Below are positions 50,986 to 60,688 of a stretch of 64,000 nt of DNA, in pieces. Origin of the DNA: Mesorhizobium sp. B2-4-3 (lineage in GTDB: Bacteria > Pseudomonadota > Alphaproteobacteria > Rhizobiales > Rhizobiaceae); NCBI RefSeq assembly GCF_006442815.1, contig NZ_VFVL01000014.1:62001-126000 (forward strand), written 5' to 3'. A program made the position numbers and the translations under genes. Below the pieces are notes generated by a model. It was given only the letters and a program-made list of their open reading frames with translations, ran no database searches and was not told the origin of the DNA. How positions within the stretch are numbered: position 1 is the stretch's first letter; each line of letters begins with the position of its first letter.

Positions 50986-51965
50986 GCAAGGCCGAAGGAA
51001 AACTGCCGGTCGCCATCCTGGTGCCGGGCGATTTCAACGGCCATGCCCTCGGCCGCATCGACGAGGCGTTCAAGCTTGTGCGGATCGAACGCGCCGATCC
51101 GTCTTTGGTCACGGACGAGATGCGCGCCACGGTGCGCGGCATCGCCTCCTATGCAGGCATCGACGCGGCGATGATCGATGCGCTGCCCAATCTTGAGATC
51201 ATCGCCAGCTTCGGCGTCGGCTATGATTCTGTCGACGCCGGTCACGCGGCGAAGCGCGGCGTCATGGTCACCAACACGCCCGACGTCTTGACCGAGGAGG
51301 TCGCCGACACCGCCATCGGCCTTTTGATCAATACCGTGCGCGAGCTCTACGCCGCCGAGAAATGGCTGCGCGACGGCGACTGGGTGGAGAAGGGCAATTA
51401 TCGCCTGAGCCGGCTTACCTTGCGCGGCCGCAGCATTGGCATTTTCGGCATGGGCCGCATCGGCCGTGCCGTCGCCCGTCGCCTTGAAGCCTTCGGCCTG
51501 CCGATCGCTTACCACAACCGCCGCAAGGTCGAAGGCCTGCCTTACGCATATCATGCCACGCTGAAAGGCCTCGCCGAAGCCGTCGACACGCTGATCTGCA
51601 TTGCGCCGGGCGGCGCTGCCACGGAGAAAGCGATCAATGCCGGGATCCTGTCGGCGCTGGGTACGGACGGCGTCTTGGTCAACATCGGCCGCGGCTCGAC
51701 GGTGGATGAGACAGCACTTGCCGCTGCCCTCGAGAGCGGCACCATCGCGGCCGCCGGGCTCGACGTCTTTGCCGACGAACCGAACGTGCCGCAGGCCCTG
51801 CTCGATGCTCCCAACACCTCGCTTCTGCCGCATGTCGGCTCGGCGTCGGATCACACCCGCCGCGCCATGGCCGATCTATGCGTCGACAACCTCGTCGCCT
51901 GGTTCGCCGAGCGCCGGCCGCTGACGCCCGTGCCCGAGACGCTCAACGTCAAGGCGCGAGCCTGA
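50982..51965 (+). CDS. D-2-hydroxyacid dehydrogenase (glyoxylate/hydroxypyruvate reductase type)
   Basis: 327-residue NAD(P)-dependent oxidoreductase reducing a 2-oxo acid such as hydroxypyruvate or glyoxylate. NAD-binding GIFGMGRIGRAVARRLEAFG, catalytic Arg in NIGRGSTVDE, Glu in LDVFADEPNVP and His in LLPHVGSASDHTRRAM. Its ATG overlaps the LacI stop (ATGA), so expression is linked to the repressor. It could take part in glyoxylate-to-glycerate conversion together with the purine locus 12 kb away, but that is speculation. Confidence 0.9.
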   Translation: MSKAEGKLPVAILVPGDFNGHALGRIDEAFKLVRIERADPSLVTDEMRATVRGIASYAGIDAAMIDALPNLEIIASFGVGYDSVDAGHAAKRGVMVTNTPDVLTEEVADTAIGLLINTVRELYAAEKWLRDGDWVEKGNYRLSRLTLRGRSIGIFGMGRIGRAVARRLEAFGLPIAYHNRRKVEGLPYAYHATLKGLAEAVDTLICIAPGGAATEKAINAGILSALGTDGVLVNIGRGSTVDETALAAALESGTIAAAGLDVFADEPNVPQALLDAPNTSLLPHVGSASDHTRRAMADLCVDNLVAWFAERRPLTPVPETLNVKARA

Positions 51966-52044
51966 AGCACGTCGCCACATCCGTTAACACCCACTTAACC
52001 CTTTGGAATCATTCTGCATACTTGGTTATGTGCGGAGAGACAGG

Positions 52045-52434
52045 GTGAAGCTGTTCGTTGGCTTGGTGGCGTCGGTCGCGTTGTTCGGGGGCGCTCGGTT
52101 CCTGCCTAGCGGCAACGACCAAATCGGTGCCACGGAAGTCACTCCGGCAAACGTTTACCGGCTGATCGCCAATGGCGATGAAGCGGCCTGCGCCATCCAC
52201 CGCGGCGCCGAAGTCTCGGAGGGCCTGTCGTTGCTTTCCGTCGCCCCGAACTGCCGCAAGCTGATGCCTGGCATCGAGCGCGTCAAATTCTGGAGGGAGC
52301 AGCCGGACGGCTCGGTCGCCTTCAGCGAGAACGGCGTCGATCCGATCGTCACCTTCGGCGTTGCCGATGGCGACGGCTACGAATCCTACGCGCCGGCCGC
52401 GCCGTTGCTCGCGCTGACAGGCAATGACCAGTAA
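52045..52434 (+). CDS. Small exported protein, possibly AprI/Inh-type protease inhibitor-like
   Basis: 129 residues from GTG 52045, which follows GGAGAGACAGG and gives an N-terminal signal-like helix (VKLFVGLVASVALFGG). The rest has a pattern reminiscent of the Inh/Omp19 beta-barrel fold: ANGDEAACAIHRGAEVSEGL, VAPNCRKLMPGIERVKFWRE, QPDGSVAFSENGVDPIVTFG, including two Cys that could form the family disulfide. An ATG 42 bases upstream would disrupt the signal. The similarity is by pattern only, so function is tentative. Confidence 0.55.
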   Translation: MKLFVGLVASVALFGGARFLPSGNDQIGATEVTPANVYRLIANGDEAACAIHRGAEVSEGLSLLSVAPNCRKLMPGIERVKFWREQPDGSVAFSENGVDPIVTFGVADGDGYESYAPAAPLLALTGNDQ

Positions 52435-52549
52435 ACCGCAAGGCGTGGTCTTTTTGCAACTTCCGATAGGAAAACATCTCCAAGGTGCCTGCCTATCTTT
52501 GCAACGCATCCAAAGCCGAATAAATTAGGCTTGGCTTTGGGGTGCTTCG

Positions 52550-53224
52550 ATGAAGTCCTTTCTTCTTGCTTCGACCATTCTCGCCTTGTTCCCGGCCGGT
52601 GCGTTCGCCGCCGACGCGCTTTCGCCTGCTGCTCCCGCGACTTATGAGTGGAGCGGCTTCTATGCCGGTGTCCAGCTTGGCCATGGCTGGGGAAAAGTCG
52701 ACAGTCACGATTCTTCGATAGCCAGTGGCTTTTCCGATTGGGCCGATTCCTGGAACAGCGATGGGGTCCTGGGCGGTATTCATATCGGCTACAATCAGGC
52801 TTACGATCAATTCGTTCTTGGCGCCGAAGCCGATATCGAAGCCTCGGGAATGAGCGGTTCGGTTGACTCGGAATTTGCCGGCACGATCAAAACCAAGATC
52901 GACGTGCAAGGCTCCCTGCGCGCACGCCTTGGTTATGCGATGGGGCCAGCCCTGCTCTACGCGACAGGCGGTTTGGCGGTTGCTCATTTCGATACCCACT
53001 ATGACGAGGGCGGAACGAGCGACAGCTCTTCGCATACGAAAGCTGGCTGGACATTGGGCGCTGGCGTCGAATATGCATTCGCACCGAATTGGACGACGCG
53101 CGTAGAGTATCGCTATAGCGACTTCGGCAAGTTCACCGACAATCCGGCGACCGATAGCAGCTTCCTATACCCGACCCATGTGACTACAAACGCCGTGCGC
53201 GTCGGCTTCAGCTACAAGTTCTGA
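52550..53224 (+). CDS. Outer-membrane beta-barrel protein (Omp25/31-like)
   Basis: 224-residue outer-membrane protein: signal peptide (residues 1-20, cleaved after AFA), then EWSGFYAGVQLGHGWGKVDS, GVLGGIHIGYNQAYDQFVLG, GSLRARLGYAMGPALLYATG, VEYAFAPNWTTRVEYRYSDF and a C-terminal aromatic strand VGFSYKF required for barrel assembly. It belongs to the opacity/Omp25-Omp31 group common in Rhizobiales. A terminator hairpin follows at 53241. Confidence 0.9.
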   Translation: MKSFLLASTILALFPAGAFAADALSPAAPATYEWSGFYAGVQLGHGWGKVDSHDSSIASGFSDWADSWNSDGVLGGIHIGYNQAYDQFVLGAEADIEASGMSGSVDSEFAGTIKTKIDVQGSLRARLGYAMGPALLYATGGLAVAHFDTHYDEGGTSDSSSHTKAGWTLGAGVEYAFAPNWTTRVEYRYSDFGKFTDNPATDSSFLYPTHVTTNAVRVGFSYKF

Positions 53225-53240
53225 TCTCAATTGGCGAAAG

Positions 53241-53268
53241 GCGGCGCTTGAAGCGCCGCTATTTCTAC
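53241..53268. terminator. Bidirectional hairpin terminator between omp and amidotransferase genes
   Basis: GCGGCGCT (53241-53248) pairs perfectly with AGCGCCGC (53252-53259) around a TGA loop, followed on + by TATTTCT and on - by CTTTCG. It sits in the 40 bases between convergent genes. The T-runs are weak. Confidence 0.6.
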
Positions 53269-54056
53269 TCCGCCGCGGCGCGTACGCCAGCCTTTGCCGC
53301 CGCATGCAGGCGCACCGCATCGCCGAACGCGCGAAAAATCTTGGCGGAATTGCTGTCCGACTTCACCCAATATTCGGGGTGCCATTGCACGCCGACCGCG
53401 AAGGCGCGGGCATCCTTGACGGAAACCGCTTCGATCGTGCCGTCGCTTGCCAAAGCCTCGACCTGGAGCCTGGAGCCGAGCCGGTCGATCCCCTGCCGGT
53501 GCAGCGAGTTGACCTTGATGTCGCCGGCGCCGAAGACGCCTGCAAGGCAGCTGCCCGGCTTGATCGAGATCGTCTGATGGATGGCGAAGCGCTCATCCTG
53601 ATTGTCGCTCACCGGCGCGCGGTGGTCGAGCGAGCCCTCGCGTTCCTGGATTTCGGTGCCCAGCGTGCCGCCGAGGGCCACGTTGAGCTCCTGGATGCCG
53701 CGGCAGATGGCTAAAAGCGGCACGCCGCGCTCGAGTGCCTTGCGGATCAGCGGCAGCGTCGTGGCATCGCGCGCCGGATCGTAAGGACCGTTGGCCTCGC
53801 TCGGGTCGCCGTCGTAAAGCGAGGGATGGACGTTGGATTTCGAACCCGTCAGCATGACGCCGTCGACCGAGGACAGCAATTCGTTGAGGTCGAGCCGATC
53901 GCCGAAGGACGGCACCAGCAAGGGGAACACGCCGGCGCCCGCGACGGCGGCTTCCAGATATTGCTGGGGGGCTGCGTGCCAGGTGTAATTGTCGAACTGG
54001 CGGACGTCGGTCGAGACGGCGACGAGCGGCTGCAGCATTTTGGGTTTGGTTTCCAT
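53265..54056 (-). CDS. Gamma-glutamyl-gamma-aminobutyrate hydrolase-like class I amidotransferase
   Basis: 263-residue class I glutamine-amidotransferase-fold hydrolase. Catalytic Cys in LLAICRGIQELNVALGG, His and Glu in VGVQWHPEYWVKSD, and PuuD/peptidase C26 segments DGVMLTGSKSNVHPSLYDGD and GTEIQEREGSLDHR. In E. coli the homologue cleaves gamma-glutamyl-GABA in putrescine breakdown, which would match the PuuA-like ligase at 41 kb. The two are far apart, so the functional link is inferred. Confidence 0.88.
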   Translation of the reverse strand: METKPKMLQPLVAVSTDVRQFDNYTWHAAPQQYLEAAVAGAGVFPLLVPSFGDRLDLNELLSSVDGVMLTGSKSNVHPSLYDGDPSEANGPYDPARDATTLPLIRKALERGVPLLAICRGIQELNVALGGTLGTEIQEREGSLDHRAPVSDNQDERFAIHQTISIKPGSCLAGVFGAGDIKVNSLHRQGIDRLGSRLQVEALASDGTIEAVSVKDARAFAVGVQWHPEYWVKSDSNSAKIFRAFGDAVRLHAAAKAGVRAAAE

Positions 54057-54088
54057 CAGGCCAAGGATTTATTCTGCCTATAAAATAA

Positions 54089-55414
<1,326 letters not shown>

Positions 55415-55440
55415 GGATTAGGCAGTTGTCTTAACCTGGG

Positions 55441-55466
55441 AGGCCCTGGCTAGTCCGGGGCCTTTG
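55441..55466. terminator. Hairpin between the TRAP receptor and alcohol dehydrogenase genes
   Basis: AGGCCC (55441-55446) pairs with GGGCCT (55458-55463), followed by TTTGCATT on the + strand, in the short space between two convergent genes. A plausible intrinsic terminator for the receptor gene, with a poor U-tract. Confidence 0.5.
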
Positions 55467-55475
55467 CATTGTGCG

Positions 55476-56501
55476 TCAGCGGTTCGGCACCACCAGCACC
55501 TTGACCTCGCCCGGCGCCGGCGGATTGGCGATCACCTCCGGCGCTTCTTCGAGACTGACTTGCCTCGAGATCAGCCGGTCGATCTCGATCGCGCCGGAGG
55601 CGATCAGCTGGGCCGCCCGGCCATGCGTGAACGGGTTGAGGAAGGAGCCCAGCACCTTCAACTCCCGGAACAGAAGGTCGAACGGCTCGATCCCCACCTT
55701 CATGCCTTGCGGCACCACGCCGACGACCACCACCGTGCCGCCGGCACGGGCCATCCGCATCGATTGCTCCACCGTGTCGCGCACCCCGGCGCATTCCAGC
55801 ACCACGTCGACGCCGCCGGGCGCCAGGCCGTTCGGCCCGGCGACGGCCGCGATGGGGTCGCCGGCGCTTGGATCGATCGTCGCGGTCGCGCCGAGTTCTT
55901 GCGCCAGTGCGCGGCGCGAAGCCTGCCTGGTCGACAGGATGATGGTCGCCGCGCCCGCAAGCTTGGCCAGTTGCACGACGAGCAGGCCGATGACACCGCC
56001 GCCGAGCACCACCACTGACGCGCCCGGCCTGATCGCGGCCAGGTCGACGCCGTGCAGGCAGCAGGCGAGCGGCTCGCAGAAGGCGCCATGCGTCGGCTTG
56101 AGGTTCGCGGGCAGCCGGAAGGCCTGCCTGTGCGGCATCAGCACATAGTCGGCGAAGCCGCCGTCGCGGTGGATGCCGATGGCGCTCAGATTGCTGCAGA
56201 GATTGACGCGGCCGGCATGGCAGTGGGCGCAACGTCCGCAGGCGATGTTCGGATCGCCGGTGACCCGGTCGCCGACGGCAATGCCTGATACCGTCTCGCC
56301 GACGGCTTCGACAATGCCGGAAAATTCATGGCCGAGCGTCACCGGCGGCGTGCAGGGAAACTCGCCATGGAAAAGGTGCCGGTCGGTACCGCAGATGCCG
56401 CAGGCCTCGATCTTAACGAGAACGTCCTCCGGCCCGGGAACGGGCTTTGGAACCTTGCGCAGCGCGATGCCGCCCACTTTCTCCAGCCGCACGGCTCTCA
56501 T
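55476..56501 (-). CDS. Zinc-dependent alcohol/polyol dehydrogenase (MDR family)
   Basis: 341-residue medium-chain dehydrogenase. Catalytic zinc region CGICGTDRHLFHGEF and GHEFSGIVE; structural zinc Cys cluster CGRCAHCHAGRVNLC; NAD-binding VVVLGGGVIGLLVVQLAKLA. The pattern resembles sorbitol/threonine dehydrogenases. ATG 56501 is selected (MRAVRLEKVGG); longer upstream frames read into the transporter gene. It follows the TRAP permease gene by 10 bases, so it probably oxidises the transported polyol or acid derivative. Confidence 0.9.
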   Translation of the reverse strand: MRAVRLEKVGGIALRKVPKPVPGPEDVLVKIEACGICGTDRHLFHGEFPCTPPVTLGHEFSGIVEAVGETVSGIAVGDRVTGDPNIACGRCAHCHAGRVNLCSNLSAIGIHRDGGFADYVLMPHRQAFRLPANLKPTHGAFCEPLACCLHGVDLAAIRPGASVVVLGGGVIGLLVVQLAKLAGAATIILSTRQASRRALAQELGATATIDPSAGDPIAAVAGPNGLAPGGVDVVLECAGVRDTVEQSMRMARAGGTVVVVGVVPQGMKVGIEPFDLLFRELKVLGSFLNPFTHGRAAQLIASGAIEIDRLISRQVSLEEAPEVIANPPAPGEVKVLVVPNR

Positions 56502-56511
56502 GGGGGTCACC

Positions 56512-58302
56512 TCAATTGAATTTGGGCGGCTGCGAGAGATCGGGCGCGGGGGCCGGCTTGGCCGGCGCGTCGCCGAAATTCGGCGGCTGCGACAGGTCGG
56601 GCGTGCCGGGCGCAACTGGTGCGGCGCCGCCGTTGGCCGGCGCCGCGCCATTGTCCCCGGGCGGCGTGCCGAGCGGCGACAGCGAAGGCATGTCGGGCAG
56701 CTTGAGGTCGATCGTGCTGGGCTCCACCGCGGCGCCCTTATAGCGCATGACCATCTGCGGGAAGGCGATGGTGAGCCCGATCATGATCACCTGGATCAGG
56801 ACGAACGGCACGGCGCCCCAATAGATCTGCCCGGTGCTGACCGGGGCGATCTGCTTGCCGGTGATCCTGTCGAGGTAAGGCACGCGGGCCGCGACCGAGC
56901 GCAGGTAGAATAGCGCGAAGCCGAAGGGCGGATGCATGAAGCTCGTCTGCATGTTGACGCCGAGCAGCACGCCGAACCAGATCAGGTCGATGCCGAGCTT
57001 GTCGGCGGCCGGCGCGAGCAGCGGCACGATGATGAAGGCAAGCTCGAAGAAATCGAGGAAGAAGGCGAGCACGAAGACCAGGATGTTGACGCCGATCAGG
57101 AAGCCGGTCTCGCCGCCGGGCAGCGAGGTCAGCAGGTGCTCGACCCAGACATGGCCGTTGACGCCGTAGAAGGTCAGCGAAAAGACGCGCGCGCCGATCA
57201 GGATGAACAGCACGAAGGCGGAAAGCCGGGTCGTCGAGGCCAGCGCCTGATTGATGACGTCCATCGTCAGGCGGCTCTTCATCGCCGCCATGATGAGCGC
57301 GCCGACGGCGCCCATGGCGCCGCCTTCGGTCGGCGTGGCGATGCCGAGGAAGATCGTGCCCAGCACCAGGAAGATCAGCGCCAGCGGCGGGATCAGCACG
57401 ATCACCACCTGCTGCGCCAGTTTCGACATCATGTTCAGTCCGAGCCGCTGATCGAGGATGGCGACGACATAGATGACGACGACGCCGACGGCGAAGCCGA
57501 GGATATCGGCATTGTCGCCGTGGGTCGGCGCAAGGTAGCGATAGGCCGCGTAGGAAATCGCGCCCGTCACCACGAGTGCCACCAGCAGAGATATCACGCC
57601 GTGGCCGAGCGTACGCGCCTCGAGCGGCAGCGCCGGCATCGAGTTCGGCCGGACGATCGACATGATCAGGATGTAGAGCATGTAGAGGCTGGTGAGCACG
57701 AGGCCGGGGATCAGGGCGCCGGCATACATGTCGCCGACCGAGCGTCCCAACTGGTCGGCAAGCACGATCAGCACCAGCGACGGCGGGATGATCTGCGCCA
57801 GCGTGCCGGAGGCCGCGATGACGCCGGAAGCCACGCGGCGGTCATAGCCGTAGCGCAGCATGATCGGCAGCGAGATCAGCCCCATGGCGATGACGGAGGC
57901 GGCGACCACGCCGGTCGTTGCGGCAAGCAGCGCGCCGACGAAGATGACCGCATAGGCAAGGCCGCCGCGGATCGGCCCGAACAGCTGGCCGATCGTATCG
58001 AGCAGGTCCTCGGCCATGCCGGACCGTTCGAGCACAATGCCCATGAAGGTGAAGAAGGGTATCGCCAGCAGCGTGTCGTTGGACATCACCCTGGTGCCGT
58101 AGAAATTGTCGGGCAGCGCATGCAGCAGCGGCCAGGCGAGGTTGATCGACCCGCCGGAATAGGGCGACAGCACGACGCCGATGAAGAAGAACATCAGCCC
58201 GTTGGCGGCGAGCGAGAAGGCGACGGGGTAGCCGATCAACAGAAAGATGACCAGCGAGGCGAACATGATCGGCGCCATGTTCTGCGCGATGAATTCGATC
58301 AC
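56512..58302 (-). CDS. TRAP transporter large permease (DctM) with Pro/Ala-rich tail
   Basis: 596-residue inner-membrane protein with about 12 or more transmembrane helices (e.g. IMFASLVIFLLIGYPVAFSL, TTGVVAASVIAMGLISLPIM, TLAQIIPPSLVLIVLADQLG, IGIATPTEGGAMGAVGALIM-type motif). It forms the ion-coupled channel with DctQ. The start is GTG 58302, overlapping the DctQ stop (GTGA). DctM proteins average 430-450 residues; a mid-protein insertion and a cytosolic or periplasmic tail with repeated DLSQPPNF/DLSQPPKF and Pro/Gly/Ala make this one long, as in the keto-acid subfamily. Confidence 0.88.
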   Translation of the reverse strand: MIEFIAQNMAPIMFASLVIFLLIGYPVAFSLAANGLMFFFIGVVLSPYSGGSINLAWPLLHALPDNFYGTRVMSNDTLLAIPFFTFMGIVLERSGMAEDLLDTIGQLFGPIRGGLAYAVIFVGALLAATTGVVAASVIAMGLISLPIMLRYGYDRRVASGVIAASGTLAQIIPPSLVLIVLADQLGRSVGDMYAGALIPGLVLTSLYMLYILIMSIVRPNSMPALPLEARTLGHGVISLLVALVVTGAISYAAYRYLAPTHGDNADILGFAVGVVVIYVVAILDQRLGLNMMSKLAQQVVIVLIPPLALIFLVLGTIFLGIATPTEGGAMGAVGALIMAAMKSRLTMDVINQALASTTRLSAFVLFILIGARVFSLTFYGVNGHVWVEHLLTSLPGGETGFLIGVNILVFVLAFFLDFFELAFIIVPLLAPAADKLGIDLIWFGVLLGVNMQTSFMHPPFGFALFYLRSVAARVPYLDRITGKQIAPVSTGQIYWGAVPFVLIQVIMIGLTIAFPQMVMRYKGAAVEPSTIDLKLPDMPSLSPLGTPPGDNGAAPANGGAAPVAPGTPDLSQPPNFGDAPAKPAPAPDLSQPPKFN

Positions 58303-58904
58303 GGGCGGACCTCGCCGGCGAGCGCCTTGGCCTCTTCGGCCAGCGCTTCCGCCTCGAGCTTGGCCTGGTCGTGCGCCGACACGAAAGGATTGGGATCGTC
58401 CATGTCGCCGCGGATGATGGCGATCTTCTTGATGATCTCGGAAACCCCTTGCAGCGCGAGCAGAAAGAAACCGACCAGCAGGATGGCCTTTGCCGGCCAC
58501 ACGATCAGCCCGCCGGCATTGGTCGACATCTCGCCGCTGCGGAAGGACAGCGACACATAGGGCACGAAATAGATCACCATCAGCACCACGAAGGGCATCA
58601 GGAAGAACAGGTGGCCGAAGAGGTCGATCCAGTGCTGCACGCGCCGCGAGAACATGCCGTAGACAATGTCGATGCGGATATGGTCGTTCTGCTTCAGCGT
58701 GTAGGCGGCGGCCAGCATGAAGGCGGCGCCGAACAGGTACCACTGCAGCTCCAGCCACGCGTTGGAGGACGTGTCGAACACCTTGCGGATGACCGCATTG
58801 CCGGCGCTCACCAGGATCGCGAGCAGGATCAGCCAGGAGACCCAGCGGCCGATGAACTCGTTGATGCGGTCGATCGTCCTGGATAGAGCGAGCAGCCCTG
58901 CCAT
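58299..58904 (-). CDS. TRAP transporter small permease (DctQ)
   Basis: 201-residue inner-membrane protein with four helices: WVSWLILLAILVSAGNAVIR, YLFGAAFMLAAAYTLKQNDH, HWIDLFGHLFFLMPFVVLMV and GLIVWPAKAILLVGFFLLAL. The segment VLKQNDHIRIDIVYGMF-like KQNDHIRIDIVYGM is typical of DctQ. First gene of the minus-strand dctQ-dctM-dehydrogenase operon. The hydrophilic C-terminus is Glu/Ala-rich. Confidence 0.9.
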   Translation of the reverse strand: MAGLLALSRTIDRINEFIGRWVSWLILLAILVSAGNAVIRKVFDTSSNAWLELQWYLFGAAFMLAAAYTLKQNDHIRIDIVYGMFSRRVQHWIDLFGHLFFLMPFVVLMVIYFVPYVSLSFRSGEMSTNAGGLIVWPAKAILLVGFFLLALQGVSEIIKKIAIIRGDMDDPNPFVSAHDQAKLEAEALAEEAKALAGEVRP

Positions 58905-59079
58905 GCATATCCTCCCTGGCCATGCGGCGCGCCCGATTCCCCCTCCGGTGTCGCGTCGCTTGGCCCAACGGTATGCAGTGCGTGGTCCGGCAGGTCAACA
59001 TGACAGGCAGGACGAAACGGGCACGGCGGCGGAAACCCCCACGGGCTCACCGAACGTCATGCAACCAAAGTCTGAAGGT

Positions 59080-59985
59080 TCAGGCGATCTTGGCCTGGTC
59101 GCGCCCGGCGCCGATCAGCACCAGCATGGCGACGAGGAAGAGATAGATCCAGGCGTCGCGCCATTCGAGCGGGAAATAGCCGGCCCAGAGCGATTCCGCC
59201 ATGCCGAAAGCCGCGGCGCCCAGCGCGGCCTTGAGCGGTGACAGATAGCCTCCGACCGCCGTCACGAACAGGATCTTGAGGCCGTAGATCAGCCCGGTGC
59301 CGAAGGAGACATTGCCGTAATAGAGGCCGGCAAGCACGCCGGCCAGGGCAGCGCATAAGCCGCCGAACAGCACGGCAAGGCGGAACACAGCGCGCACATC
59401 GACACCGCACATCGCCGCCGCTTTCGGATCGTCGGAGACGGCGCGCCAGGCGCGGCCGAAGCGCGAATGCGAAAACAGCCAGGCCGCCAGCGCCACCACC
59501 GCGATCACGCCCGCGCAATCGAGCAGCTGGATGACGGTGAGCGTGACCTTGAAGCCGTCGCCCTCAGCGAAGATCACGGGGTTGGCGAGCATCGGCGGCA
59601 GCCAGAGATCGTGCGTGTCGGCGGCGATGCGGCTCGCCTCCGACAGGAAGATGAGAATGCCGAGCGTCGTCACCACGATGGCGTTGGGCGAGCGGTCGGC
59701 GAGCCTCTCGAAAACGCTGCGCGACAACACGTGGCTGATCAGCGCCGCATAAAGAACAGCCGCGACCACGCCGAGCGCTACTGCGGCGGCCAGCGTCAGC
59801 CACAGCGCCTGGTAGCCGAAAGCGGCCGTCAGGATCATCGTCTGGCCGCAAAAGGCGAACAGCGCGCCATAGGCGAGGTTGGTCCGATGCAGGATGCCGT
59901 TGGTCAGCACATAGCCGAAGGCGAGCAGCGCATAGAGCGCGCCCGAATGCAGCCCGTTCAGCACCTGCTGGAAGAAATAGAGCAT
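59080..59985 (-). CDS. LivH-type branched-chain amino acid ABC permease (orphan)
   Basis: 301-residue inner-membrane permease of the LivH/LivM family with about eight hydrophobic segments. Motifs: FFQQVLNGLHSGALYALLAF, GYVLTNGILHRTNLAYGALF, AIVVTTLGILIFLSEASRIA and the EAA-like WRAVSDDPKAAAMCGVDVRA. No LivM, ATPase or binding-protein gene is adjacent, so it is either the end of an operon elsewhere in function or works with distant partners. Divergent from a CGNR regulator gene 94 bases away. Confidence 0.85.
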   Translation of the reverse strand: MLYFFQQVLNGLHSGALYALLAFGYVLTNGILHRTNLAYGALFAFCGQTMILTAAFGYQALWLTLAAAVALGVVAAVLYAALISHVLSRSVFERLADRSPNAIVVTTLGILIFLSEASRIAADTHDLWLPPMLANPVIFAEGDGFKVTLTVIQLLDCAGVIAVVALAAWLFSHSRFGRAWRAVSDDPKAAAMCGVDVRAVFRLAVLFGGLCAALAGVLAGLYYGNVSFGTGLIYGLKILFVTAVGGYLSPLKAALGAAAFGMAESLWAGYFPLEWRDAWIYLFLVAMLVLIGAGRDQAKIA

Positions 59986-60034
59986 GCGATATCCTACAGG
60001 TCGTATGACGCGACCTCGCCGGACCGTTGCATTC

Positions 60035-60074
60035 GGAATCTAACTTGTCAAATGCGTTTTATCGGTTAGATTCC
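60035..60074 (+). promoter_or_regulatory. CGNR-gene promoter embraced by a perfect inverted repeat
   Basis: GGAATCTAAC (60035-60044) and GTTAGATTCC (60065-60074) are exact 10-base reverse complements 20 bases apart. Between and within them lies a good promoter: TTGTCA (60045-60050) and TAGATT (60067-60072), spacer 16. A protein bound to both arms would cover the promoter. Transcription would begin close to ATG 60080, possibly giving a nearly leaderless message. Confidence 0.65.
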
Positions 60075-60079
60075 CGCGC

Positions 60080-60688
60080 ATGACAGTCTCCTGGACCCCG
60101 CACCGTTTCACCGGTGGTATCCTTGCGCTCGATACGACAAACACCGTCGTATTGCGCAACGATCCGGAAAAAACCTTCGACCGTTTCGACGACCCGGCCG
60201 AGATCGCCCGTTTCGCCGAGGCGGCGAGCGGCTTTCGCGCCGCCGAGCTCGGCGGCCGGCGGCTGCGGGCGCCGGATCCGGGCGAGATAAAGCCAGCCGT
60301 CGTCTCGATCCGCGAAGCGACCGACCGCCTGTTTCGCCATGCCGTATCGAACGGCGCGCTCGCGACCAGCCACCTGCCTGGCTTCCTCACGGCCTGCGCA
60401 GGCGGCCTCTCCGGCAGCGAGACCGAGATCGGAACGCCTGGCCAGCCTTTCGGCGATCCGCAAACACCGATCGCCTTCGAGGCGGCTTTGGCCGTTTCGG
60501 CCCTGTCGCTGCTGCGCGACGAAACGGTGGCGAGGCTGAGGATCTGTCCCAATTGCAGCTGGCTGTTCGTCGACCGCAGCCGCAACGCCAGCCGCCTCTG
60601 GTGCGACATGGCCGTTTGCGGCAACCGCCAGAAGGCAAACCGCTATTACCGCCGCCGTACAGCGGCCAGGGAGGTCAGCAATGCTTAG
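60080..60688 (+). CDS. CGNR zinc-finger / ABATE-domain stress-response regulator
   Basis: 202-residue putative transcription regulator. N-terminal ABATE domain (RFTGGILALDTTNTVVLRND) and C-terminal CGNR zinc finger: CPNCSWLFVDRSRNASRLWC then DMAVCGNRQKANRYYRR, with the four Cys that bind zinc and a basic tail for nucleic acid. A 10-base inverted repeat flanks its promoter, so it may be autoregulated. It overlaps the lipoprotein gene by 8 bases. Divergent from the orphan LivH gene, which may be its target. Confidence 0.88.
   Translation: MTVSWTPHRFTGGILALDTTNTVVLRNDPEKTFDRFDDPAEIARFAEAASGFRAAELGGRRLRAPDPGEIKPAVVSIREATDRLFRHAVSNGALATSHLPGFLTACAGGLSGSETEIGTPGQPFGDPQTPIAFEAALAVSALSLLRDETVARLRICPNCSWLFVDRSRNASRLWCDMAVCGNRQKANRYYRRRTAAREVSNA

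Noticed and set aside
53265..54056. Calling this gene puuD on the basis of E. coli nomenclature
   Set aside because: The same symbol is used for the urate hydroxylase at 35167; without a puu cluster here the symbol was left empty.
56932..58560. 542-codon His/Asp/Gln-rich frame opposite the TRAP permease
   Set aside because: Low-complexity antisense translation of a membrane-protein gene; no ribosome site or family.
58303..59001. N-terminal extension of DctM across dctQ
   Set aside because: It is out-of-frame translation of dctQ; GTG 58302 overlapping the dctQ stop is the natural start.
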